Shown here: positions 33,501 to 49,879 of the stretch, one piece after another | Layout of the letters: each line of letters starts with the position of its first letter | Position numbering within the stretch: position 1 is the first letter of the stretch | Source: Allolobophora icterica | Taxonomy: Eukaryota; Annelida; Clitellata; Crassiclitellata; Lumbricidae | Direction: 5' to 3' | Assembly (NCBI GenBank): GCA_963556255.1 | Contig: OY744604.1 | Coordinates: 75,194,736-75,258,735, forward strand | DNA length: 64,000 nt | The notes under the pieces: generated by a model | Told to the model about the DNA's origin: nothing | What the model saw: the letters and a program-made list of their open reading frames with translations, nothing else | Database searches by the model: none | Program-made: the position numbers and the translations under genes

Positions 33501-36107
33501 CAGGGGACTTGACCTAGGCCTATTCGCCGAGGCAAATTGGTATAACTATTTGCACTCGTGACGAATTTGATGGCCTCAAGAACGGATGATCATTGATGAC
33601 GGTGATAAAAATCAGAATGAAAAGAATAAACTGCTAACAACTAACAAAAGCTTATAGAAATTGAAGGGTTCTGCAGTGTCCATCTGTATTACGTTGACTA
33701 AGTGATGACATTGAACTGCGAATTACACTTTTAGGATATAAGAAATGTTATATAGCAGCATTTTGTAAGCAAACATACCAGTAGTTACGGTGGATTCATC
33801 TCCAGCAGGTTGACGTTTTACAATGAATGTGAAAAGACTGGATTTCACATAAAAGTGTGTCACTGCGTTGGTTGCTGTACACGAGAAGTTGTAAGGTTCG
33901 TCACGTACCATCGATGCATTTATGACGATGTTTGGTCCTTTGAAAACGTTTTCTGTTTCCATTTCTGTCCATTCAAACTCTGAACTCAGATTCGAATCCG
34001 CAGAACACGTCAGCACTTCACCAGGATGAAAGACGTCCTTCGTTGGAAATATTGTTACATTCTTTGGACCATCTAACAAACACAAATTTTAAACTACATG
34101 CTAATATTGTACAAATTAATTAAATGAATAGTGACATAAGCGTTCACTGCTCCGTTCTTTTTCATCTGATATTTAATTGTTTGAAAATGGCAAGATTTGT
34201 ATACTTACAAAACATTTCTGGAGCCGGCGATGTCCATATGCTTTCGTATTCGGGAATATTTGTTGCTGTTGTAGGAGCTTGACTAGATGAACTATTCTTA
34301 AAATATGTCTTGCAAGAATATCTGTAACCTTGAGTAGACGAATTGATAACTAAACTTATATTTGAAGTCAACTCATTTTCAAGTGCTTCTATGGCGTATT
34401 CCTTAACCGAAACATCTATGTTTCCCAGAGCTGTCTGACTCCATTCCATAACAGGAGCCCAATAACCAGTGTATGACACAGAACAGAACAAATTCACACT
34501 GGTTCCCTCTTTGATGATACAATTGCTGAAGTTGCATCGTGGTTCTGACGCTGAAACATAAATTTAACCGATTAATATGATGACTGAATTATCAATATGG
34601 CAAAAATCACTAAATTTAGATTTAAATTTTGATTAGCATTGGCGAGGTTCTGGATTGTTACTATGCTGCACGAAAATTATATATCGAATGTTTTCTACTT
34701 GAAACGTTTTGTTATCCATAACTTCTGAGAATTAAAAATATATATTCATAAATTTTTGTCGTTTACCTCATACTTACCAAGAACGACTAGTTGAGCTGTA
34801 GCTTTTTGACCTGTTGCTGTGCATTGATAAAAACCTGCGTGTTTCAACTGAGTGATCTTCAAGATTAACAACTCTCCGGGTGTTTTTCCTTCTACAGAAA
34901 ATTCTGAGAAGTTCTTGAGTATTGTAGAACCGTAGTTAATAGGCGTCATACCCTTACTGCGAACTGGAGTGTGATACCAATCTACCGTGTTTGTTCCTGG
35001 AGTTGGTTCACAAGTCAATGTCATATTAGAGCCTGCCACGACTGCCACATTACTTGGTCCACGAAGAATAGCACATCCAACTAAAAGAAACTTCTACATG
35101 TTTACTGATATCTTCAAAATGAAAGTATTGCAAAAATTGGCTCAGATGGCTATATAAATATAGCAGGTTGAACGACAAAGGAGTCTTTCGAAGATATATT
35201 AGGATGGGACAGAATGTTAGGCCTACTTTGTATTTCATTTAACTCATTTAGGGAAAGACCCGGGCTTTGAAATAACCCTATAGTGACGACTGTATTCCCC
35301 TATAATGAGGGCTGTAGTCGAGGGTATACAGCGTATACTTACCTCTAGAGAAATTTGAGAGCGTATACTCAGCGCTCGAGACGAGGGTATACGCGGGTAT
35401 ACAGCGTATACTTACCTCTGAGGATGAAATTTTGAGAAAAAGAGAGGTTTTTCAAGGTTTTTAGGGCGAATGACTAAAAAAAAAAAAAAAAAAAAAGGTC
35501 ATCAACTTTTTCAGAGACGAAATCGTAAAAAGTCTGAAAATTTTCAGAGAATTGGTGAAAAGTCAGAAATTTTTCCTAAAAAAAGTCCTTCAAATTTTTT
35601 TTGACGCCGCTGGTCACCGGCAGCGTATACTCACCTCAAATTTTACCACTACAGCCCTGCCTATAATGAATCAATATAATTTAATCACAGCAAACACATC
35701 GCAGCAATACATAGCATGAAATTATGTTGTTGTTTCTGCGCAAACTGTGGCGATTTTTTAAACTTATTTTCAGTAACGAAGAAAGGAGAGTTTCTATAAT
35801 TTATTAGCATTGAAAATCCTCGAATCCAAACAGCGAATAATATCTGGGAACTGTCTCACTAGAATAATATTCTTAGATTGAACGTATTTCGATAAAAAAA
35901 ATTGTCTTCATGATTAATATACCAAACTTTCATTCCACAAAATGAGCTGAATTTACGTCCTGCTATTACATGTATGCACATGTAGACACCAGCATAAGTT
36001 GTTCTGAATTGTGTATCTGAATATCTTCCTTTGTCTTTATTTGCTATGCTTTCAAAAATATTGGCCTTACCTGCTTTGAAAACGAAAAGCAACGAAACGA
36101 TGACCAT
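21341..36107 (-). CDS. receptor gene B: three-Ig transmembrane receptor with ITIM/YxxM tail
   Basis: Eight exons, 5' to 3': 36107-36071 (signal), 35080-34778, 34550-34209, 34072-33779 (Ig1-3), 33148-33023 (TM), 23332-23261, 22169-22087 and 21502-21341 (tail, stop TGA). The lengths sum to 1419 nt, an exact reading frame of 472 residues. Junctions are phase 1 except the last (phase 0). The start MVIVSLLFVFKA is a plausible signal peptide. Ig cores are TCEP/DWYH/YQCTA, LFCSV/MEWSQ/YSCKT and LTCSA/EFEWTE/FSCTA, very close to A and C. The TM is YTVPLIISILILFLSLLIV followed by TTRRKRI, unlike A and C. The intron between TM and tail is about 9.7 kb and holds a hAT element, an LTR retrotransposon and an LTR-less LINE piece. 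Joining the three tail exons to this gene is inference from strand, phase and order. If they are not joined, the TM exon would read through into about 16 residues and a stop. Confidence 0.75.
22087..22169 (-). CDS. gene B second tail exon
   Basis: Bounded by acceptor CGTTTCAG and donor GAG|GTGTGT, 83 nt, entering in phase 1 and leaving in phase 0. It encodes GYSSAFSSRRESEVIVDG followed by QLHADKPIFE. No domain is recognised; it reads as a flexible cytoplasmic linker. Confidence 0.7.
22216..22770. repeat. direct and inverted repeats in gene B intron
   Basis: About 110 bp starting TTAGACCTGGGTAAATTTAC at 22216 recurs partly as a direct copy from 22396 and as an inverted copy at about 22645-22770. 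All share the words AAACGGTTTCCT/TGTCCAGAAA and ATTGCTGAATAACAT. The arms could form a large foldback in the pre-mRNA. The origin is probably a mobile element. Confidence 0.6.
23261..23332 (-). CDS. gene B first tail exon
   Basis: 72 nt between acceptor TTTCTACAG and donor ATG|GTAAGTAT, phase 1 at both ends. It encodes RVMPSVNIEMEHDNQSSRD and NSHNG. The phase fits the TM exon at 33023 (t|cg = Ser) and the next exon at 22169. It has no tyrosine. Confidence 0.65.
24101..25190 (+). pseudogene. hAT transposase fragment (TTF zinc finger / DUF4371-like)
   Basis: The frame begins MKKFESGWQKRQRKREL, moves into a second frame near 24400 (GNVPQTDAALWIINEDL), then a third near 24630 (LYSPSTGRLFCFVCKLF, GFDSWDHINRLAHHEQS, FLASRGLALRG, GNFLGSLEYLAEYD). 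These are the TTF zinc-finger and DUF4371 regions of ZMYM1-like hAT transposases. Two frameshifts and loss of the catalytic and dimerisation C-terminus make it non-functional. Confidence 0.75.
25206..26138 (+). repeat. 5' LTR
   Basis: TG...CA-bounded repeat of 933 bp containing an internal minisatellite at about 25512-25870. Small frames within it recur unchanged in the 3' LTR and are not genes. Confidence 0.9.
25512..25870 (+). repeat. minisatellite inside the LTR
   Basis: About ten units of 33-38 bp built on ATTCACTCACAGGAGGAGGA then ATCGGTGAGACGTATACG, with variants ACGGAAGGAGG and GGTTAGACGTAGG. The same array is in the 3' LTR (30672-31030). Confidence 0.9.
26865..29144 (+). CDS. gag-protease polyprotein of LTR retrotransposon
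   Basis: Uninterrupted 759-residue ORF. Residues 1-45 (MKKADLQLECEKRD, KKRMIQKLKEYE) resemble a SAP-like helix-extension-helix. Residues about 60-105 are a Glu/Lys/Gln-rich coiled coil. Residues about 120-280 look like a SCAN-like retroviral-type capsid region (SYFHSFEKVA, KWAKLLPALL, YKQTKAALLNACRMNARFYL, YADLHFE). Residues about 390-490 are an aspartic protease with active-site GLRDSGSEACLISL and the second hallmark VDFILGHDVF. The remaining 270 residues are very polar. No CCHC zinc knuckle is visible between capsid and protease. It forms particles and processes itself by analogy with Gypsy elements. No polymerase follows in any frame. Confidence 0.8.
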   Translation: MFEKMKKADLQLECEKRDISYEGLDKKRMIQKLKEYENEVEQSENGMEEVEADEESISESQMKLQLTLAEEKRLQAETEKMQMEIALLREKAQLGLLQSNVSASGTDLPLSSSYSKLPTMCEGEDAISYFHSFEKVACLHAIDESKWAKLLPALLNSSMRLHFNRLSVETCSDYKQTKAALLNACRMNARFYLDKFKAMNRKGKQSYAQLLDNLRDVFSYYLECKDIKDFESLKDDVLLERLKEGLPSDTKYFVEARKPRSAKEVAEYADLHFECTLESRKLNQGELKHNHGFKSNNVDFRNRQWEKQGPKSFGNEAPWTKPHDSSANARPMHSSEQGTRSDYVDQGTQFNNRSQNRFHVQGQPHAQVNFVRTDVNVSKVSEYRKRFMVPLFVNGVPVQGLRDSGSEACLISLRVAPNKSSVMGRPMTVQSAFGSVKCLSTCEIEVRSSHFGTNRKVKVLAGVVPNLAVDFILGHDVFVQNPDLLDPVDIGHRNRNDATPQALIATRQRNYDGNVQKDKMALRQTMNARNELPEGLHDERREKRKTLAVDGERPNSKHETLTDTSHGNAPNELRVADREAETQGERRDGRGKLTVIDKRSSSNDGTRQDVNDFNHPNDFNDRQGWTDNKTASDDGWTRGRDTSQINTATPKEASRRAQSSVINDDRGVLFITDSDGETAGEEQEEITEDGDLINDSNGEDIREEINVDRDTAKESDDDTAHTDTKADISADFNDYSGQTDFKIDAKANRAPSIKGSMRN
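29148..29774 (+). CDS. polar ORF with threefold internal repeat, unknown function
   Basis: A 208-residue frame starting three bases after the gag-protease stop. It contains about three diverged copies of a roughly 60-residue unit. Recurring pieces are DKGHDNKALHKTDRTDRMQW / DEGHYREPLIRRDGTDRNKN / EEEHNNKTLIRTEDRKDRLK, followed by KTFD and RLIP/SIPP. It is highly charged and has no pol motif. It might be coding or a repeat-derived filler that replaced pol. Confidence 0.4.
   Translation: MDMLFGKTMGTRYHDRSSGKLRHPGDVETHVPMVGGVRLVENNDDKIRYVADKGHDNKALHKTDRTDRMQWNAAMIKTFDNRLIPSGVKRLRCATDEGHYREPLIRRDGTDRNKNKTFDRVKVDSASHHRSIPPAGVKKIRGVKEEEHNNKTLIRTEDRKDRLKWNGTRTKTFDTFQEDVAFDRRLIPPSEKKFVMYTRRQSIATRWG
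29805..29950 (+). repeat. tandem repeat before the 3' LTR
   Basis: Several copies of a unit containing GATTTATGATTTACGGCGTG then TGACTTACGGTTTAGGA. Confidence 0.8.
30366..31298 (+). repeat. 3' LTR
   Basis: Same 933-bp sequence as 25206-26138, followed by the hAT right terminus. The preceding GGGAAGTCGGATGA is the nearest thing to a polypurine tract. Confidence 0.9.
31461..31493. other. GC-rich 33-bp hairpin
   Basis: GGCAGGCG, A, GCTGCG, loop GGA, CGCAGC, A, CGCCTGCC: fourteen potential G-C-rich pairs with a single A/A mismatch, in AT-rich surroundings and followed by an A9 run. Role unknown. Confidence 0.7.
31990..32820 (+). mobile_element. L2/CR1-like LINE 3' part with ACAAT tail
   Basis: Frame 32019-32342 and its shifted continuation show MIWFGTRQQLAKL, DLGVTLDSSLTFSEHTSNI, VCSRLDYCNSLLMGLP and then, in another frame, SARLIARLPRFAHIS and VLHWLPIAARIRYKI, QHRAFAVVGSTIWNDLP. 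These are thumb and C-terminal signatures of L2/CR1 LINE polyproteins. It ends in (ACAAT)n at about 32797-32820. Truncated and frameshifted. Confidence 0.8.
33023..33148 (-). CDS. gene B transmembrane exon
   Basis: Acceptor TTTTTACAG and donor ATAT|GTAAGC, 126 nt, phase 1 at both ends. It encodes ENPAEKGSRRAVNIS, a 20-residue hydrophobic helix (VPLIISILILFLSLLIV core) and TTRRKRI. No charged residue lies inside the helix, so pairing with an adaptor through an intramembrane charge is not suggested. Sequence and length differ from the 135-nt TM exon of A and C. Confidence 0.8.
35307..35659. mobile_element. hAT-type MITE in gene B first intron
   Basis: 353 bp beginning GAGGGCTGTAGT and ending ACTACAGCCCTG, flanked by CCTATAAT on both sides (35299-35306 and 35660-35667). 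The interior repeats GGTATACAGCGTATACTTAC-like words at least three times and has an A20-range run near 35478. Confidence 0.75.
36071..36107 (-). CDS. gene B signal-peptide exon
   Basis: ATG at 36107-36105 encodes MVIVSLLFVFKA and one base of the next codon before GTAAGG (37 nt, phase 1). A short n-region and a hydrophobic h-region fit a signal peptide. The phase matches the Ig1 exon acceptor at 35081 (g|tt = Val). This start makes the eight-exon model sum to a multiple of three. Confidence 0.75.
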
Positions 36108-37180
36108 ATTGCTTCTCTTCGATTAAAAAACTTATGCGCTACATTTTACCTCTACATTTTCGGAAGATTTGCAATATAGAATAGTTGCACCTAGCAATGT
36201 GTGCTCAATCAATACAGGCGCAAAGCAATAAGTTCAGATAAACTGTTCACTTTCTCTTTTACCACTGTTACCGATAAATAATGGTAATTGCTCAAGGGTT
36301 ATTCTTTCACATTTCTCGTGTACTGAAATGAAAATGTCTGTTGCTGAAAAAGTTCACTGAGTGAGTCATGTAACGTGCAGCTAGGTTAAAACCAATATTG
36401 TCCTATCCAATTAAACCAGAGGAGTAGATTATGGCTGTAGGCCTATCCATGTTTTGGATATTGTCTGTATGGATATATTAGAAAAAAACAACTTCGAAGC
36501 CGTCAGGTCTTTTTGACATCGTTGATTTTGACCCTTTTGGTTCTAGATTTGCAGGAAGATTTTAATTAGAGGCGACTCTCATTATTAGTCTCTTAAGTAT
36601 TACGATAACGGAACTAAAGATGTTGCCAGATGAGATTATCACAATAGAGCAAAAATTAATATACAAACATTGCAATAGCCTACAATTCAATTGCAGTATA
36701 GATTTAAATTCTTTATACTGTAATAAAATATTGTTATTGACCGTACGCTGATGTTATGCTGGTAGGCGATTAAACAACTTTTAACACGGAATCGCTATCT
36801 ATACTGCCCGATAACATTATAGCATTAAGCCACCATTCTGTCTTCTTATATAGCGTCAAACTGGTATCAGCATGTCACTGCTTGGCTACTATGTCCATTC
36901 TTAAATGTAATTATGTCTCAAAACTTATGTTCATACTGTAAAAAGTTTGTTAAAACTGCAAAAAAAACAATCCAATGCATTTTGTGTGGGTCGTGACCTT
37001 AAACTGACCTTAAACTGGTCTTGATTATGGTGCTCCAGAGTCAAACTGGTGCTGTAAGTCATGCACGCAATCTGTTTTTCCATTTCACTGTATTGAGGAT
37101 GACCAGGACTTCATATATACAACCTCTTCATCTGTGTGCACTTCTGTGGTCAAATCTAAGAATATGGAAAGTTGTTTTTT
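36108..37180. other. 5' flank of gene B, no gene seen
   Basis: Probable promoter side of gene B, but I see no distinct TATA box or motif to report. From about 36900 the sequence grades into LINE-like remains. Confidence 0.3.
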
Positions 37181-39890
37181 AATCCTACAGAAGACTATGA
37201 TGAAGGACGTGCATTATTGATGGATCCTAATATTGATGCAGACTCTAATTGCTGTTATAATACATGGCACCATTCAAGTCGGTTTTTGATATGGACCTGG
37301 TGGCATCATCTGTTTCACAACTGCCTGATAAAGACAACTTTTCTTTAATTCACTTAAACTGCACAAAGGCTCAGAAGTTTAGCAGAAGTGATGTACTTGC
37401 ATACAAATTTCAAAATTGTCGAAATAATCTTCAAAAACCTTGGAAAATAGTCCGAAGTATTCCAAAAAAGACCATTCATTAGATTCGAAGCTATAATAGA
37501 CGATGTTGAAAGTACTGATCGGTAAAAAATGGCCAATATATTCAATGACTACTTTATAAACGTTGGTCCAACACTGGCTTCTGCGATTACAGAAGACAAA
37601 ATTTCGTTTGATAAATTCTTAAGCAACCCCTGCTCATCCTCGTTTGCAATTACTATGAAACTCCGCAGGAAATTGTTGAAATCTCCAAGCAACTTCGATC
37701 ATCATTGAATGGACTATATTGAACCACATATAGCAAAGGATGCTATCCAGGCTGTAGCCCTCTGCTGTCTGAATTTATGAATAGTTCCTTTAGCAGTGGA
37801 GTTATTCAGACTGATATAAAAACTGCCAAGGTCATTCCTCTGTTCAAATCTGACACTAAAACAAAATTATTAACTAGACCTATTTTGTTCTTCCTTACTT
37901 CTCCAAATATTTTGAATAACTAATGCATAGTAGGCTAATAGATTATTTGCTAAATTGAACTTGCTATCAGTAAACCAGTACGGATTCCAAAAGGGACAAT
38001 TCACTTTCGTGGCCCTTCTGGATATGCAAGGAAAAATCTCAGAATCAATAGACCGGAATGAATTCTCGCTAGGAATCTTTTTTGATCTGTCGAAAGCTTG
38101 ACACTGTGAATCATCAGAGTTTGCTCAAAAAGTTAGAACATTATGGCATTAGGGGTATAGTACTACAGTGGTTTCCCAATTACCTAAATTTCAGGTCTCA
38201 GTGTGTTTATTATTATGGATGTAGTTCTGACAAAAGGCCTTTAGTTGTGGTGTACCCCAGGGTTCTATAATAGGACATCTACTGTTCTTAATTCATATAA
38301 AATTTGATTTATCACAGACCTCTGATCAGTTTCACTTTGTTTTGTTTACTGATGATACAAATGGATTCATGTCTGACAAATCAATTACCTCTCTCATTGA
38401 GCGAGCAAATCGCGAACTGAAAATAATAGCATCATGGTTTTTGGCAAACAAGCTTTCTTTGAACCTAAGTAAAACCAGCTACATCTTGTTTCTTTCGCAT
38501 CGTAAATGTGTTTCAATGTCGAATCTAAAATTTGATATTGATGGCAAGAAAATTGTGCAGACAACATCATACGAGCTCCTTGGTGTTTACATAGCCTAGA
38601 CAAGCATTTACTTGGTGTGAGCATACTGCACACATATCTAGGTAAATTCCAAAAATATTAGCATACTGTCACGTTTCCGTCACTGTTTACCTAAGTACAC
38701 CGTGCAGGAATTGTATTATCCTCTAATATTCCCCTATTTGTCATACTGCAGTATATCTTGGGAATGTAATTATGCTGCTCGTCTTAAGTCCTTGAAAACC
38801 CTTCAGAAAACCGCACTGCGCATTGTTCATATCCTGCCATGGTTTGCCAGCACTAAACCTGTATTCAATGCATGTAATAGGCCTATATAACGTAAAGAGA
38901 ACATTACTAGGTATAAAATTGGTTTATTCGTATATTGTTATCACTATAAACTGCTACCATTAAGTTTTGATCATAGTGCGACCGTACGTTACCTCCCGAA
39001 ATAACGTACGCGTACTGTACGTACGTTATCGAAAAAAATAACGTACGCGTACCGTACGCGTACGTTAAAAATGCCACAAATTTATCTGATCATTCACAAA
39101 GAACTTCAACATAACTATAGTCTTATACGGTACGCGAACCGTACGCGTACGTCAAAAATGATCGGTTTAGCTCTACCCGTACGCATGCCTAGTTATTTAC
39201 GAACGGTACCAAAATTTAGTATTACCAATAAAATGACCACTGGCACTGACTATCCTATAAAGTGTGCCGTAAAATCTTAATAGTCTTCACACTAGGGGGC
39301 CTATACATGAGACAGAATATTAGCAGTTTGGAATTTAAAAGTTTGAAAGTAGAGATCATTGAACAGCCACAGATGACTGATGTAATGGTTAAAATTGTTT
39401 ACGACCGTCAATCACCAACTGTTATTGACTTTTCTTGTGCATAATGTTATGTATTTTATTTTCGTCATGAACTGATGTGAACGTACGGTAACGTAGGGCA
39501 TAATAACGTACGCGTACCGTACGTACGTTATAGAAAATAATAACGTACGTACCGTACGTACGGTCGCACCTTGGTTTTGATAACTACTTCTGTCAAGGTA
39601 CAACAGTTCACAGCTACAATACAAGATCTTCACGAAATTATCGAAGCCATAGGCCTACAGCTCGTATACGAAGGTCATGCAATTTTCAACAAAATGCTCC
39701 GGCCCAATGCTTTGGAATGCTCTCCCACAGGACCTCATTCAAGCTCCCATCCTTGCTCTATTTAAAGTACAAATGAAACGTTGCCTACAGTCCTCGCAGA
39801 TTTGTTTGTATGGTTTCTTGCTGTTTTTACCTTGCACTGCACTGTTTAGATTCTTTGCATATGATTTGAAATGTTGTTTGAAATGATCAT
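37180..39890 (+). mobile_element. decayed jockey/CR1-like LINE, interrupted by a MITE
   Basis: Order of pieces: FNDYFINVGPTLASAITE (about 37540), LLKKLEHYGIRGIVLQWF (about 38115), CGVPQG-like CVYYYGCSSDKRPLV then IIGHLLFL, FTDDTNGFMSDKSITSLIER (RT motif C degenerated from ADD to TDD, about 38345), NKLSLNLSKTSYILF, VQELYYPLIFPYLSYCSISW (about 38700), and, after the MITE at 38972-39573, the C-terminal QLVYEGHAIFNKMLRPNALE. Many stops and frameshifts. Dead copy. Confidence 0.75.
38972..39573. mobile_element. hAT-type MITE built of CGTACG palindromes
   Basis: 602 bp, left end CATAGTGCGACCGTACGTTA, right end in reverse CAAGGTGCGACCGTACGTAC, flanked by GTTTTGAT on both sides (38964-38971 and 39574-39581). 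Subterminal regions are rows of AACGTACGCGTACCGTACG words. It sits inside the LINE and splits its reading frame. Confidence 0.8.
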
Positions 39891-40099
39891 GAAGTGGTAT
39901 GTTGAACTGGCCGCCTGTAAAATGTTTATGTGAGAGAGTAACCCAGACTGTAGCGGGACTTTTTACCCTTTTGGATTGCCATTTTTACGTCAGCACTTGA
40001 AATGCTATAGACGAAACTGTCGTAATTTGTCTCTTGTGTGGTGTTTCAATTTTTCAATTAAAAATCCTCCCCAACATCCATTGCAAATGTAGGCCCCCT

Positions 40100-40220
40100 A
40101 CATATATATATATGAATAATATCAATGCACATTTGTATGCAGGTATGTACACGTGTATGTATGCACGCATGCATGCGTGCATTTATTTGATATATATATA
40201 TATATATATATATATTGGGA
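40100..40220. repeat. TA/TGCA simple repeats
   Basis: CATATATATATATG at about 40100, GCATGCATGCGTGC at about 40168 and a (TA)n run at about 40190-40215. Confidence 0.8.
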
Positions 40221-40814
40221 TTTGCTTGGGATTTGCTTCTTAAAATGCCGGTGACTGCTATAGTTATCGGATTAACACTGCCTTCGCTTATTATTACATG
40301 TGTAATCTGCTACACTGTAGCCTAGTTAGTAATCTCTCCTATAGTGCAAAGGAGTATCTGATTCATAGTCACTCTGTGAAACCTGCTCTGTTGAGGCATT
40401 GGTGTAACATGCACCATTGATGCATTGTTTATTTTATTTTTTTATTTGCATAGCTGGTTTACCTAATTTACAGATGCATTGATGTGAACTATTTTTCAAT
40501 TACAATGAAGTATTTTACTTCTCAACTGTATTAGATAATCTCGTAAGGGTTTCATTGGGTAACCTCTATCTTATTACATATTAAATGCACTGTATAATAC
40601 ATCATACGGATGTACTGTCACGTCACATTTTATGAATTAATGTTTTTTACAGAAGGGTTAATTTACTCCTCTGCAGATTGTGTAATCAATTTGGTATTTG
40701 ACTATGTAGGCCTATGTATATGGTATGGTGTTTGGACATGTGCTAATCTGTATGTATCTATGTATGTTTGTTTAAGTGTTTGTATGCGTGTTGTGTCAAT
40801 AGAATAGAATAGGA

Positions 40815-41115
40815 TCGCTGGAAGAGTTCGGTTTTTAGTCGCGAGTGTAAAGCAGCAAAAGAGAACGCAAGCGGTGGAGAGGTGAAATTAACAGGCGAGA
40901 TAGGAGACTATTCTGATCATATTCCTGCGCCACAACACGACCACCATCATCACCGATTACCACCGTAGCAGCATACTGTCCCCTCGGCTTGACCTCCCGG
41001 ACTCTGACCTGGCACCGAAACGGAAAATGCAGCCTGGCTATTGCGGACTTAAGATTGCATAGCGCCAGTGTTAAACTGGTCTCCCTGACGTGGCTTTTAT
41101 GTGACGTTAAGAAAT
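40815..41115 (-). repeat. dispersed repeat, inverted copy of the 12410-13040 family
   Basis: In reverse complement it shares GCCACGTCAGGGAGACCAGT, the TGCCAGGTCAGAGTCCGGGA region and CACCGTAGCA-like words with the intron repeat of the TTAA element. Confidence 0.5.
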
Positions 41116-42408
41116 TTCGGAGATTTACATGTACATTTACACATTGCAATAGTAAAACAGCAAATAGCAATGTAAAAAACCTGCTCAGTTTACACTGAGT
41201 GACTACATAATGCAAATGGCATGTGTAAAACTTCAACTTATCCATTGAATGCCAAAAGTTATACGATTACAAATCTTATTGCTGGGCACATAACCAGCAT
41301 GGACCTAAGACTTGTTTAAGTGTTGATGTTTTATATTTGATACACCCTATATAAGGTTAAATTCCGATGTTTTATCATGTAAAAACGTTCATTTCAATCG
41401 TTTATTGAAACAACATCTTCATAACAGTATGCAATACATCTTCTATAGGTTACAAAAGCAAACCCGAAAGTACAAGTTTCCGCATACTGGAATCGCCTTT
41501 AACATAAGTCTCTATATACAATTACTTCTACTGTGGTTAGTTCAACCATAATTATATAGATATGCAAATAATTATTGAAAATATACATGTATGACACAGA
41601 TCTAAATATTAATGCAAAAAGAAGATTGTACAGTTGTTAACGTGACATTTGATCTGCTGTTTAAAAGCTAATGTAAGGAGCTTTTCAAGATTGCATTGAT
41701 CTCACTAAGCGGTAACCATCAAAACTCAATGTGTTTCTCCATTGTTAGTTCCACGGAATATTCACTGGCTATATCGCGAATAGATATAAAGCTTGGCTAA
41801 ACTCTTTGCATAGCCTGGAATCTACATGTAGTCTGCACGGTTTGTGCATGTGACAACTGTGGGCTGTAGCTTAATGTGGTTGACTCTCTCTTAACCTTCA
41901 GTTTATGAATTTGTGAAACTGTGCTGTTAAAAGTTTTCAAATTCGTACAACGAAATTTCTGTCGAAATTTCGAAGGGTTGTAAACTATCAGAAAATAAGC
42001 AGAAATTAATTGTCCATATAAATTTCTAGCCAAAATACATGTAAGCAACACATGTTTAGTATATAATTTGTCTTGAGCTGTTCGCCTAAAACACTAACTG
42101 CAGGAAAATGTCAGATCATGTAAACTGATGGTCTTGCTATGCCTTAAAGTAGGCCTATTAAGTTGTGCTAGCTAGCTACGACTTTACCTCGTTTGTTCTT
42201 TTCATTCTTCGTCATAGAGTCTCATGCAACTTTTAATGAATTGTACGCTCAGGCTAAATCAAAAACTTTATGCAGGCTGTATAAAACTGCGTCTTTTGGT
42301 AGGTAGCTAAAGGTGTATAATGCGAAAAACAACTTCCTGATAACACTGCAGTCATAATTAACGCAAATATGCCGCGAGGCTAATGTCAAAGCTTCTGTGA
42401 AATGGAAC
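41116..42408. other. 3' flank of gene D; no other gene seen
   Basis: AT-rich with scattered poly(A)-like words. No coding, RNA or repeat feature that I can support. Confidence 0.4.
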
Positions 42409-49109
<6,701 letters not shown>

Positions 49110-49332
49110 GGCTGTTGAGAGCTTTAAACCAAGAAATAGACAAGCTGATAACTGTCGTGTAATCGCATGATCAATCACGTGACTGTGTCTTAAAATGTAG
49201 GCCCTGAACGCATTAAGTTTTACGATCTCATGCCCTGAGGCGAACCAATGAAAAGCTTCGAAGGAATTACTAGGTTAAGGTTATGCAAACACGTAAACAT
49301 AATATGTTTAATTTAAATTTAATTTAATATGT

Positions 49333-49395
49333 TTAATTTTATCTGTCACATATTTCGGAAATATTATTTCGGAAATATGTGACAGATAAAATTAA
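49333..49395. other. 63-bp inverted repeat
   Basis: Exact 24-bp arms TTAATTTTATCTGTCACATA + TTTC (49333-49356 and 49372-49395), 15-bp centre. Upstream of gene D. May be a foldback element or a cruciform-forming site. Confidence 0.8.
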
Positions 49396-49879
49396 TCATC
49401 CATTCTATAACCTTTTAATAGGATAGCTCGTCACCAATATAGCGTACTGTATAGTAGGCTATAACTTATTGTTGATATATATGCCAGGCCAACCTTTGGC
49501 TTAAGCTAAACGTTGTGTAGGGTTATATCAAACAAGAAGTGATCCTGGACCTACTGTAATGTGTATACGTTACTTTCGCTATAAACTGAAAATGTAGGCC
49601 CTATGCCTCTTTCTCCAGTCTGCCTATGATTTTAATAGTTTCTGAAACCCAGCTTTAATGTGCACTTCTGAACGTTTTAGTTAGGGCATAGGTGCAGACT
49701 CTGGGGGTGCAGCCGAGGCACGTGCCTCCAATAATTGAGGAGGGGGCAATCGAAATGAGAATTTCTTGAAATGTTAAAACATTATGTTTCAGCATAGACA
49801 AACTTCTTCAAAAACAGAGACAAAGAACTGAAATATTATCAGAAATTCATAATGCCCTGGACAAGAAACGACTAGAACT

